In this document: piece by piece, positions 39,976-48,216 of the stretch
Numbering within the stretch: position 1 is the first letter of the stretch
Layout of the letters: each line of letters begins with the position of its first letter
Source: Ensifer canadensis
GTDB taxonomy: Bacteria > Pseudomonadota > Alphaproteobacteria > Rhizobiales > Rhizobiaceae
Direction of reading: 5' to 3'
NCBI RefSeq assembly: GCF_017488845.2
Contig: NZ_CP083370.1
Coordinates: 434,001 to 498,000 of the forward strand
Length of the DNA stretch: 64,000 bases
Notes under the pieces: model-generated
Told to the model about the DNA's origin: nothing
The model's input: only the letters and a program-made list of their open reading frames with translations
Databases searched by the model: none
Translations under genes and position numbers: made by a program

Positions 39976-40072
39976 TTTCTGGGCCTGTTCCGTCTTCGTG
40001 GTCTGCTGTCTGATCTAGCCCGACGCCCGGTAAAATGCCAGTGCATTTCGCCGCGCCGGACCGCTCCCGGCA

Positions 40073-41881
40073 TCAGCTCCTGCCGAACAGTCGCTCGATG
40101 TCGGAGAGCTTCAGCTCGATATAGGTCGGCCGGCCGTGATTGCATTGGCCAGAGCCCGGCGTTGCTTCCATCTGGCGCAACAGTGCGTTCATTTCCTCAG
40201 TCCGCATGCGGCGGCCGGAGCGGACGGATCCATGGCAGGCCATGGTCGCGGCGAGATATTCAAGCCGGCTGGCGAGCCCGTTGGCCGTGTCCCATTCGGC
40301 AATCTCGTCGGCGAGCTGGCGCACGAGGCCGGCGGCATCCATCTCGCCCAGCATGGCCGGCGTTTCCCGCACTGCGATGGCGCCAGGTCCGAAGCGCTCG
40401 ATGCCGAGGCCGAGGCGACCCAGTTCTTCCGCATGCGTCATCAGCCGGTCGCAATCGTCTTCGGAAAGATCGACGATTTCCGGGATCAGCAGCGCCTGGG
40501 CGGCGACAGGCTTCGAATGCAGCGCCGTTCGCATGGTTTCGAAGACGAGACGTTCGTGGGCGGCGTGCTGGTCGACGATGACAAGGCCGTCCTGCGTCTG
40601 CGCGACGATATAGTTTTCGTGAAGCTGGGCGCGCACGGCGCCGAGTGGAAACGATTGCGGCGCCAGCGCGTCCGCAACGGTCCGGTCAGGCTCTGCCAAA
40701 GGCGACGCCGTGCGGGCCGAGGGTGCGGAGAAGGCAGAAAAGCTTGCCTGCGGCGTCTCGGACAGGCCGCGCACGATGGTCTCGAAATGCGTCGGCCGGT
40801 AGGGCGAGGTTTCCGCGCTCCAGGGCTGACGCGGCCGGAACTGCTCGGCGCGGAACGCCTGCATCATTCCGCTCGCTCCGGTCGTCGATGCCCGGTCACC
40901 CTCGCGGGCCAGGGCCTCGCGGATGGCACCGATGATCAACCCGCGGATGAGGCCCGGATCGCGGAAGCGAACATCCGATTTCGCCGGATGCACGTTGACG
41001 TCGACGAGTGCCGGGTCGAGCGCGATCGACAGCACCGCCACGGGATAGCGGCCATGCGGGATCGTTTCGGAATAGGCTGCCCGAATGGCGGAAAGCAGTT
41101 GCTTGTCCTGAACCGGACGGCCGTTGACGAAAACATATTGCTGCAGCGAGTTGCCGCGGTTGTAGGTCGGCACCCCGGCAAAGCCGGTCAGCTGAATGTC
41201 CTCGCGCTCGGCATCGATCTCGATGGCGTTGTCGCGGAAATCCTTGCCGAGCACCTGCGCCATGCGGGCGAGCCGGTCGTCGCCCGTCGCCGGAAACTCC
41301 AGCGTCGTCCGGTCAGATCCCGACAGCACGAAACGCACCTTCGGAAAGGCGATCGCCATGCGACGCACCACATCCGAGATCGCCGAGGCCTCGGCCTTTT
41401 CCGACTTCATGAATTTGAGCCGGGCGGGGGTCGCAAAGAACAGGTCGCGGACTTCGACGACCGTGCCGGTATTGGCGGGCGACGGGCGGACGGGGTCCGT
41501 CCTGCCGCCGGCAATGGAAATGACGGCACCCTCGCTAGCGCCTGCCGTTCGAGTGGTGATCGAAAGCCGGGAGACCGATCCGATCGACGGCAGAGCCTCG
41601 CCGCGAAAGCCGAGTGTGCGGATATCGAACAGGTTGTCGTCGAGCTTCGACGTGCAGTGCCGCCTGACCGCCAGCTCCAGATCGGCCGGCTGCATGCCCG
41701 CGCCGTTGTCGGTGACGCGCAGCAACGTCTTGCCGCCACCGGCGGTGGCGATTTCGATCCGGGTCGCACCGGCATCGAGCGCGTTTTCGATCAGTTCCTT
41801 GGCGGCACTGGCCGGGCGTTCGATGACTTCGCCGGCGGCGATCTGATTGATGAGGGTCTCGGAGAGCTGCTTGATGGCCAT
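40073..41881 (-). CDS. mutL: DNA mismatch repair protein MutL, endonuclease type
   Basis: 602 aa. The N-terminal GHKL ATPase has [26 protein letters not shown] and [12 protein letters not shown]. The C-terminal domain holds the endonuclease set: [12 protein letters not shown] (the DQHA-x2-E-x4-E motif), [16 protein letters not shown] and a terminal LFGR. This differs from E. coli MutL, which needs MutH to nick DNA, and predicts that this MutL makes the nick itself. Confidence 0.96.
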   Translation of the reverse strand: MAIKQLSETLINQIAAGEVIERPASAAKELIENALDAGATRIEIATAGGGKTLLRVTDNGAGMQPADLELAVRRHCTSKLDDNLFDIRTLGFRGEALPSIGSVSRLSITTRTAGASEGAVISIAGGRTDPVRPSPANTGTVVEVRDLFFATPARLKFMKSEKAEASAISDVVRRMAIAFPKVRFVLSGSDRTTLEFPATGDDRLARMAQVLGKDFRDNAIEIDAEREDIQLTGFAGVPTYNRGNSLQQYVFVNGRPVQDKQLLSAIRAAYSETIPHGRYPVAVLSIALDPALVDVNVHPAKSDVRFRDPGLIRGLIIGAIREALAREGDRASTTGASGMMQAFRAEQFRPRQPWSAETSPYRPTHFETIVRGLSETPQASFSAFSAPSARTASPLAEPDRTVADALAPQSFPLGAVRAQLHENYIVAQTQDGLVIVDQHAAHERLVFETMRTALHSKPVAAQALLIPEIVDLSEDDCDRLMTHAEELGRLGLGIERFGPGAIAVRETPAMLGEMDAAGLVRQLADEIAEWDTANGLASRLEYLAATMACHGSVRSGRRMRTEEMNALLRQMEATPGSGQCNHGRPTYIELKLSDIERLFGRS

Positions 41882-41969
41882 GCTCTATTTTCCCGGATTC
41901 GGCGACGGAACGGAAGTGGAAATACAGCTCTGTCCCCGCCTCGTGCCTTCTATTATTGGGCTTTGGTTG

Positions 41970-41986
41970 TGCAACCCATTGGTGCA
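41970..41986. promoter_or_regulatory. NtrC-like or other dyad upstream of the PAS-receiver gene
   Basis: TGCAAC-CCATT-GGTGCA matches 11 of 12 fixed bases of the NtrC consensus TGCACC-N5-GGTGCA. It overlaps a perfect 12-bp palindrome, TTGGTGCACCAA (41979-41990). No convincing sigma-54 promoter follows it, so another regulator is possible. It sits between divergent mutL and the gene at 42190; the rest of that 308-bp gap shows nothing else. Confidence 0.4.
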
Positions 41987-42189
41987 CCAAAAAATGAGAC
42001 GGAGATTTAATTGCCCCTTAATATTCTGCTGCGATTTTCCACAACAACCTGAATGATCACGGGTTTTGTCTTTGGAGCACCGCGGCGTTGCTGGACGTCG
42101 TGTCACCCCCGCTCGAAGAGACGCCTTCCAAGGCCATCCCAGCATGTCCCGAAATGAAACCGCCGCAGGGGGCGAGTGAGGACAGCGCA

Positions 42190-43914
42190 ATGAACGATGG
42201 GGCGCCGAACGGCGCGGACATCAACAGGATCATTCTTGAGTCGAGCTGCGATGCGCTCGGCTCAGCGATGGTTGTCTGCGGCCGGGACGACACCATCCTC
42301 TTTGCCAGCCGCACCATGCTGCAGTACTTCCCCGTTCCCTCCGAGATGCTGTTGCCGGGAACGCGATTGCGCGATTTCCTCGGCGCCGTCTACGACACCG
42401 GAGTTCGCCCCGGCACAGTTCCCGAAAACAGCCGTCGTCGGACGAACCGCGAAGACTGGATTGCCGAGCATATGGCGCTGCACTGGCGCGAGCGCTACGA
42501 GAATGTCGAGCGCGCCGGCCGCACGCGCTGGGTTTCCATGCGCAAGCGTCGTCTTTCCAACGGTATCGGCATCCTTTCGATCACCGATGTCTCCGACCAG
42601 AGGAAGCGTGACGAGCAGTTGCAGACGGACCTCGAGCGGGTCGAACTGACCGAAGAGATCCTGGATGTCCAGCCCAATCCGATCTGCGTCAAGGATCGCA
42701 ACCTCAACTACATCGCGGTCAACAAGGCGTTCTGCCTAATTCACGATCTCTCGCAGGACGCGATCCTCGGTCGTTCGGCCTGGGATCTCGTCGACAGCGA
42801 ACTTGCCGAACGTTTCGAGCACTCCGATCGGCGCGTGCTTGAAACCGGCAAGCCGCATTCGGAAGCGGAACATATTGTCCGCGCTGATGGCAGCGACCTC
42901 TGGGTTCTCACCCGCAAGTATCGCGTTGGCATGCCAGGCCGCCATTTCGTCGTGACCTGCATGAGCGACGTGACGGATATCGCCGGCTGGTACAATGGCT
43001 CCGAGGATGGTTCCGCTCCCTCCGGCGGTCTCCAGATCAACGACTACAGCATTTTTGCGCCGGCCCAGAATTTCTACGATCCGTTCCGCGCGCTGAACGT
43101 ACAGCAACTGGTCGAGGCGGGCTCGATGATCGAGACCCTTCCGGCGCGCGGTTTGCGCGTTCTGCTTGCCTCTGCCGATCGGCTGACGGAAGATCGGCTG
43201 GTTGCGCGTCTGCGCGGCTCGGGCCTTGAAGCCTGTGCGGTGCGCAACCTCGATGAGTTGACCGCCTTCGGCATGGCCGCCGAAAGCGCCGGCGTGAAGC
43301 TCGACATTCTGCTGCTGGATGGTGCTTTTCCGGATGGGCAGCATATTCCGGGGGCCTGGCGCAATTGCCCGGTCGTTACCGTCGAATCCGATCAGGATGC
43401 TGCCGCTGTTCTGACCGAGGTTTTCCGTGTTTGTGCCGAGCGCCCGCAGGCCTCGCCGCTCCTACAATCGGACTGGTCGATCTCGTTTGAGGACGAGGGC
43501 ACAGCGTCCGTGCCGGTTTCACAGGTCGACGTCCTCGTTGCCGAAGACAACCAGATCAACCAGTTCGTCTTCACGCAGATCCTGGAAGGGCTCGGCGTCT
43601 CCCATCGCATTGCTGCCAACGGTCGCGAGGCCGTCGAACTCTGGCATGAGCTTCAGCCGGCACTGGTCCTCATGGATGTGTCCATGCCTGTCATGAACGG
43701 CTTCGATGCGACCGTTGCCATTCGAACAGCGGAAAAGGCGAGAAACGACAGAACGCCAATCATCGCCGTGACCGCTCAGGCCCTCGATATCGATCTGGAG
43801 CAGTGCAAGAGGTCGGGCATGGATGATCACATCATGAAGCCGGTTAGCCCCGACATGATCGAGGCCGTGCTGCGAAAATTCATGCCGGTAATGGCCATGC
43901 GAACGGCAGGTTGA
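42190..43914 (+). CDS. PAS-PAS-receiver protein without kinase domain
   Basis: About 574 aa. Two PAS domains (about residues 15-140 and 155-275) are followed by a degenerate receiver-like domain (about 320-440, LRVLLASADR...ILLLDGAFP) and an intact receiver (about 445-565) with the acidic pair in VAEDNQ, phospho-acceptor Asp near 496 in LVLMDVSMPVMNG, and the Lys in HIMKPV. No HisKA or ATPase domain is present. It must be phosphorylated by a separate kinase. Start sites at 42088 (TTG), 42151 and 42190 are in frame; 42190 has GAGG upstream. Confidence 0.88.
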   Translation: MNDGAPNGADINRIILESSCDALGSAMVVCGRDDTILFASRTMLQYFPVPSEMLLPGTRLRDFLGAVYDTGVRPGTVPENSRRRTNREDWIAEHMALHWRERYENVERAGRTRWVSMRKRRLSNGIGILSITDVSDQRKRDEQLQTDLERVELTEEILDVQPNPICVKDRNLNYIAVNKAFCLIHDLSQDAILGRSAWDLVDSELAERFEHSDRRVLETGKPHSEAEHIVRADGSDLWVLTRKYRVGMPGRHFVVTCMSDVTDIAGWYNGSEDGSAPSGGLQINDYSIFAPAQNFYDPFRALNVQQLVEAGSMIETLPARGLRVLLASADRLTEDRLVARLRGSGLEACAVRNLDELTAFGMAAESAGVKLDILLLDGAFPDGQHIPGAWRNCPVVTVESDQDAAAVLTEVFRVCAERPQASPLLQSDWSISFEDEGTASVPVSQVDVLVAEDNQINQFVFTQILEGLGVSHRIAANGREAVELWHELQPALVLMDVSMPVMNGFDATVAIRTAEKARNDRTPIIAVTAQALDIDLEQCKRSGMDDHIMKPVSPDMIEAVLRKFMPVMAMRTAG

Positions 43915-44176
43915 ACGGAATTCGTGTCAACTCGCTAGAATTGGGGATGTCGATGGCAGATCTTGGAGCGAGGCGATATCGGATTGTTAACCCCCGATTG
44001 CGATCTTCTGCACCGTATTGCCAAAAAGTGTAGAGCCCCTCCGGAATGCATCGCAGCCCCACAGCCGTCAACGTCGGAACTTCGCCGGAAGCGCACCGCC
44101 GCTTCGCGGACCGGCTTGCCTTGTCGGCCGACCGGCACGGACGGGCGGGTTCTTTTGAGATCCAGGGGCTTGGCCG

Positions 44177-45526
44177 ATGATGTCGGGCGAAACTCCCTAT
44201 CATCGCATCGGCAGGGAGGCTCCGGCTATCGGCGGCTCGGTCGATCTGTTGACCGGGCTCGGCAACGCGCGCCAACTCCGCAAGACCGTTTGCGATCTGG
44301 CTGAAGAGCGCGCCAGCGATCCCGCTCCCTTTACCATCGGTCTTGCCAATATCGATGGGTTCAAACCGATCAACGATCTGTTCGGCCCGCGAGCCGGCGA
44401 CGAGATCCTCTGCCAGGTTGCCCATCGGCTGCAAGCCTGTGCACCTGAAGGCGCGACAATCATTCGCTCCGAGAACGACGAATTCGCTTTCGTCCTGCCG
44501 CTCGTCTTCGAGCGCAAGGGTGCGGAGAAAGTCGGGCAGATGTTGAAAGAGGTGCTGTCGGCGCCCTTCGATCTCGGCGATCGCAACGTCCGCCTTTCCG
44601 CTTCGTTCGGCTTTGCCGTCTATCCTTTTGCCGGCGAGGTCTTTGAAGACCTGCTGAAGAGCGCCGATACGGCGCTTTATCGTTCCAAGCGCCGCGGCCG
44701 CGGCCAGATCACCGTCTATTCCCAGGAAATCGCCCAAGAGATGAAGCGCGCGACGCAGCTCGAACAGGCGCTGCGCAACGCGATCATCGCCAACGAGGTC
44801 GACGTGCACTTCCAGCCGATCGTCGATCTGCGCAACGACGCGGTCGTCGGTTTCGAAGCCCTGGCCAGATGGTGCGACGCCGACCTCGGCTATGTCTCTC
44901 CAGCCGTGTTCGTACCTTTGGCAGAAGAGCGCGGCTTCATCGAATCGCTGGCCGAGACGCTGTTGCGCAAGGCCGCCCATGCGGCACTCGCCTGGCCGAA
45001 GGAGCTGTTCCTGTCGTTCAACCTGTCGTCGGCACAGTTGATGGACCCGGCGACCAGCACGCGTCTCCTGACGATCATCAACCAGATCGGTCTCGACCCG
45101 CGACGGTTGGAACTGGAGATCACCGAGACGGCCGTCATGGCTGACGCGGAGACTGCCCAGAAGATCGTGACTGAGCTTCGGGCAGCCGGCGTGCGCGTCT
45201 CGCTCGACGATTTCGGCACGGGTCAGTCGAGCCTTGGGCGCCTTCGCGACTTCTCCTTCGACAAGGTCAAGATCGACCGTGCCTTCGTGTCGCGGATTTC
45301 CGCCGACCGGGCCTCCGAGCATATCATCAAGGCGATCGTGTCGATGTGCGAAGGCCTGGAACTTGAGGTCGTCGCCGAAGGCATCGAGGATTTTTCCGAA
45401 GCGTTGAAGCTGAAGGCGCTCGGCTGCGGCATGGGCCAGGGCTACTTCTACGGCAAGCCGGCCGACGCTGTCGCGACGATGCGCTACCTCTCGGACCGCT
45501 ATCGCGGCGTTGCAGCTCAGCTTTAG
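44177..45526 (+). CDS. Degenerate-GGDEF / intact-EAL cyclic-di-GMP phosphodiesterase
   Basis: 449 aa, soluble, no sensor domain. The GGDEF domain (about residues 20-175) has SENDEF (98-103) where GGDEF is expected, so it should not make c-di-GMP but may bind GTP. The EAL domain (about 190-440) keeps FEALARW, FNLSSAQL, ELEITETAV, SLDDFGTGQSS and AEGIE, so phosphodiesterase activity is predicted. It lies 262 bp after the PAS-receiver gene on the same strand. Confidence 0.92.
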   Translation: MMSGETPYHRIGREAPAIGGSVDLLTGLGNARQLRKTVCDLAEERASDPAPFTIGLANIDGFKPINDLFGPRAGDEILCQVAHRLQACAPEGATIIRSENDEFAFVLPLVFERKGAEKVGQMLKEVLSAPFDLGDRNVRLSASFGFAVYPFAGEVFEDLLKSADTALYRSKRRGRGQITVYSQEIAQEMKRATQLEQALRNAIIANEVDVHFQPIVDLRNDAVVGFEALARWCDADLGYVSPAVFVPLAEERGFIESLAETLLRKAAHAALAWPKELFLSFNLSSAQLMDPATSTRLLTIINQIGLDPRRLELEITETAVMADAETAQKIVTELRAAGVRVSLDDFGTGQSSLGRLRDFSFDKVKIDRAFVSRISADRASEHIIKAIVSMCEGLELEVVAEGIEDFSEALKLKALGCGMGQGYFYGKPADAVATMRYLSDRYRGVAAQL

Positions 45527-45547
45527 ACCCTGCCGCAATAGTGGGTT

Positions 45548-46480
45548 TCAGTCCTTGGCGCTCTCGGCCCGGTTTCGCGTACCTTCCGCCAGCAGCCAAT
45601 CCCTGACCCGTCGCGCCTGACTGTTCAGCTCGCGTGAGCGCGGCCAGACGACGTAAAACGCCAGTCCGGTCTTCAGCACGTGACCGCAGACCGGCACCAG
45701 TGCACCGGAGCGAACCTGCGGATCGGTCAGGTGCTCCCAGCCAAGCGCCACCCCTTCGCCTGGTAGCACCGCCTGGATCACCAGGACATAGTCGTTGATG
45801 GCGAGACGACGCGCCTGAGGCGGGTAGGGAAGGCCGGCGCTGGCGAACCATTCGGTCCAGTCGCAGGCGCGCCGGACCGGTTCTTCCAGATGAATGAGGT
45901 TGTGGCGCAGCAAATCGGCAGGTTTGCTTGGCAGTCCATGCTGCTCGATATAGGCGGGCGTCGCCACCGCATTGACGACTTCCTCGGCCAGAAGTGCTGC
46001 ATGGTAGCGCGGCCAATGGCTCGGATCGCCGCCGCGGATGCCGAGCGGGATCGGCTCCTCGTCGAGGTCGAGATCGCGCACGCTCGTCTGGATCCTCAGA
46101 TCGATCTCCGGCAGATCCTCGCGCATGCGGTTGAGGCGCGGCAGCATCCACATCGAGGCAAAAGCGGTCGATGCCGCAAGCGTCACATTAGTCTCGCGCC
46201 CCTTGGAGCGAATGTCTTCCGCCGACTTCTGGATCCGTGACAGACCGACGGATACGTCGGCGTGGAATTTCTCACCAGCCTCCGTCAATTCGACGGCGCG
46301 ATGCACGCGGTGGAAGAGCGGTACACCCAGCTGCTCTTCCAGCCCGCGAATGGCGTAGGAGACGGCCGCCTGCGTCATGCCGAGCTCGTTGGCGGCTCGG
46401 GTGAAATTCTGATGACGGCCGGCAGCCTCGAACACGATGAGGCTGGTTGCAGACGGGAGCAGGCGGCGTAGATTTTCCAT
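45548..46480 (-). CDS. LysR-family transcriptional regulator (GcvA-like)
   Basis: 310 aa. The N-terminal winged helix (about residues 8-66) has FEAAGRHQNFTRAANELGMTQAAVSYAIRGLEEQLGVPLFHR. The C-terminal effector domain resembles the GcvA subgroup (ASTAFASMWMLPRLNRMRED). It is divergent from the MttB-family gene with a 90-bp shared promoter region, so it is the likely regulator of that operon. Confidence 0.92.
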   Translation of the reverse strand: MENLRRLLPSATSLIVFEAAGRHQNFTRAANELGMTQAAVSYAIRGLEEQLGVPLFHRVHRAVELTEAGEKFHADVSVGLSRIQKSAEDIRSKGRETNVTLAASTAFASMWMLPRLNRMREDLPEIDLRIQTSVRDLDLDEEPIPLGIRGGDPSHWPRYHAALLAEEVVNAVATPAYIEQHGLPSKPADLLRHNLIHLEEPVRRACDWTEWFASAGLPYPPQARRLAINDYVLVIQAVLPGEGVALGWEHLTDPQVRSGALVPVCGHVLKTGLAFYVVWPRSRELNSQARRVRDWLLAEGTRNRAESAKD

Positions 46481-46570
46481 AACTTAGGCTTATCGCATGG
46501 CTCAATTTTTTCCAGCGTTACAACGTGATTTTTCGTCAATACCATCACCTCAAATGATGGGAGGACGGCG

Positions 46571-48121
46571 ATGGAAATGGTGGCTGTGGAAGCGGGCGAA
46601 GCACCGAGACGGACACGAGGATCAAGGCCGCAACGCGGCGGTGTCAGCGCCAAGAGCCTTGGCGTCCCCTACATCGTCCGCAATATTCCGACCTACGATA
46701 TCCTGAGCGAAGAAAACCTGCTCCGAATCGAGAAGGTCGCCGACCGTATTCTTGCCGAAGTCGGCATCGAGTTTCGCGATGACCCGGCATCCCTTGATCA
46801 TTGGAAACGCGCTGGCGCCAAGCTGGACGGCGTGCGGGTGACGTTCGAGCCCGGCATGCTGAAGGAGATCGTGCGCTCGGCGCCGCGCCAGTTTACCCAG
46901 CATGCCCGCAACCCCGTCCGCAGCGTCGAAATCGGCGGCAACAATGTCGTGTTCTCGCCAGCCTACGGCTCTCCTTTCGTCACCGATCTCGACAACGGCC
47001 GGCGTTACGGCACGATCGAAGACTTCCGCAATCTGATAAAGCTGGCGCAGTCGAGCCCCTGGCTGCACCATTCCGGCGGCACCATCTGTGAGCCGGTCGA
47101 TGTTCCGGTGAACAAGCGCCATCTCGACATGGTCTATTGCCACATCAAATATTCCGACCGAGCCTTCATGGGCTCGATCACCGCCGAGGATCGCGCCGAA
47201 GACTCGATCGAGATGGCGCGCATTGTCTTCGGGCACGATTTCGTCGACGCCAACTGCGTCATTCTTGGCAACGTCAACGTCAATTCACCGCTCGTCTGGG
47301 ACGGAACGATGACGAAGTCATTGCGCGCCTATGCGCGGGCAAACCAGGCGGCTGTCATCGTGCCCTTCATTCTCGGCGGCGCCATGGGTCCGGTCACCAA
47401 TGCCGGAGCGATCGCGCAATCCTATGCCGAGACGCTGGCCGGCTGCGCCTTGACCCAGCTGGAGCGCAAGGGCGCGCCTGTTATCTTCGGCAACTTCCTG
47501 TCGTCCATGTCGCTGCGTTCGGGGTCGCCGACCTTCGGCACGCCGGAGCCGGCGATCGGCAGCATGGTGATCGGCCAACTGGCACGGCGCCTCGGCCTGC
47601 CGCTGCGCTGCGCCGGCAATTTTTCCAATTCCAAGCTGCCAGACGCGCAAGCGATGCAGGAGGGCGTCATGTCGATGCTGTCGGCGGTGCATTGCGGCGC
47701 CAATTTCATCCTGCACTCGGCCGGCTTCGTCGATGGGCTGCTCGCGATGTCCTACGAAAAGTTCGTCATGGACACGGATTTCTGCGGCGCGCTGCATTCC
47801 TACCTCGCCGGCGTTGTCGTCGATGACAACACGCTGGCCATGGACGCCTTTCTGCAGGTTGGGCCAGGCAGCCATTTCCTCGGATGCGATCACACCATGC
47901 GCAATTACCAGACCGCCTTCTGGGATTCGGCCCTGTCCGACAACGAGCCTTTTGAAAAATGGACAGAGGAGGGCGGAACCGACATGGCGGCGCGCGCCAA
48001 CAGGAGTTGGAAGAAGACGCTGGCCGAATACGAAGCGCCGCCGCTGGACGTGGTGATCGACGACGCTTTGACGGACTATGTTTCTCGCCGCAAGAACGGC
48101 ATGGCGGACGCCTGGTACTGA
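46571..48121 (+). CDS. MttB-family methyltransferase without pyrrolysine
   Basis: 516 aa with a strong Shine-Dalgarno (GGGAGG). TIM-barrel protein of the trimethylamine:corrinoid methyltransferase superfamily, seen in SPAYGSPFVTDLDNGRRYGTIEDF, HHSGGTICEPVDVP, and LRSGSPTFGTPEPAIGSMVIGQLARRLGLPLR. There is no in-frame amber codon, so it belongs to the non-pyrrolysine group, whose known members demethylate quaternary amines such as glycine betaine or proline betaine. The substrate here is unknown. A TMADH/DgcA-like flavoenzyme follows; no corrinoid protein gene is in the window. Confidence 0.9.
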   Translation: MEMVAVEAGEAPRRTRGSRPQRGGVSAKSLGVPYIVRNIPTYDILSEENLLRIEKVADRILAEVGIEFRDDPASLDHWKRAGAKLDGVRVTFEPGMLKEIVRSAPRQFTQHARNPVRSVEIGGNNVVFSPAYGSPFVTDLDNGRRYGTIEDFRNLIKLAQSSPWLHHSGGTICEPVDVPVNKRHLDMVYCHIKYSDRAFMGSITAEDRAEDSIEMARIVFGHDFVDANCVILGNVNVNSPLVWDGTMTKSLRAYARANQAAVIVPFILGGAMGPVTNAGAIAQSYAETLAGCALTQLERKGAPVIFGNFLSSMSLRSGSPTFGTPEPAIGSMVIGQLARRLGLPLRCAGNFSNSKLPDAQAMQEGVMSMLSAVHCGANFILHSAGFVDGLLAMSYEKFVMDTDFCGALHSYLAGVVVDDNTLAMDAFLQVGPGSHFLGCDHTMRNYQTAFWDSALSDNEPFEKWTEEGGTDMAARANRSWKKTLAEYEAPPLDVVIDDALTDYVSRRKNGMADAWY

Positions 48122-48216
48122 GCCGACGCCGAGCCTTCTTTGAGAATGCGCATAACAAGAATGATGCCGTGCCACCGGTCCAGCTCAGCGGACAGGCGGT
48201 GCTCAAGGGAACAGAA

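Noticed and set aside
40136..42010. 624-codon plus-strand frame antisense to mutL
   Set aside because: Shadow of mutL, whose motifs are complete on the minus strand.
46571..48121. Pyrrolysine-containing MttB
   Set aside because: No in-frame TAG before the TGA stop, and no pyl genes in the window.
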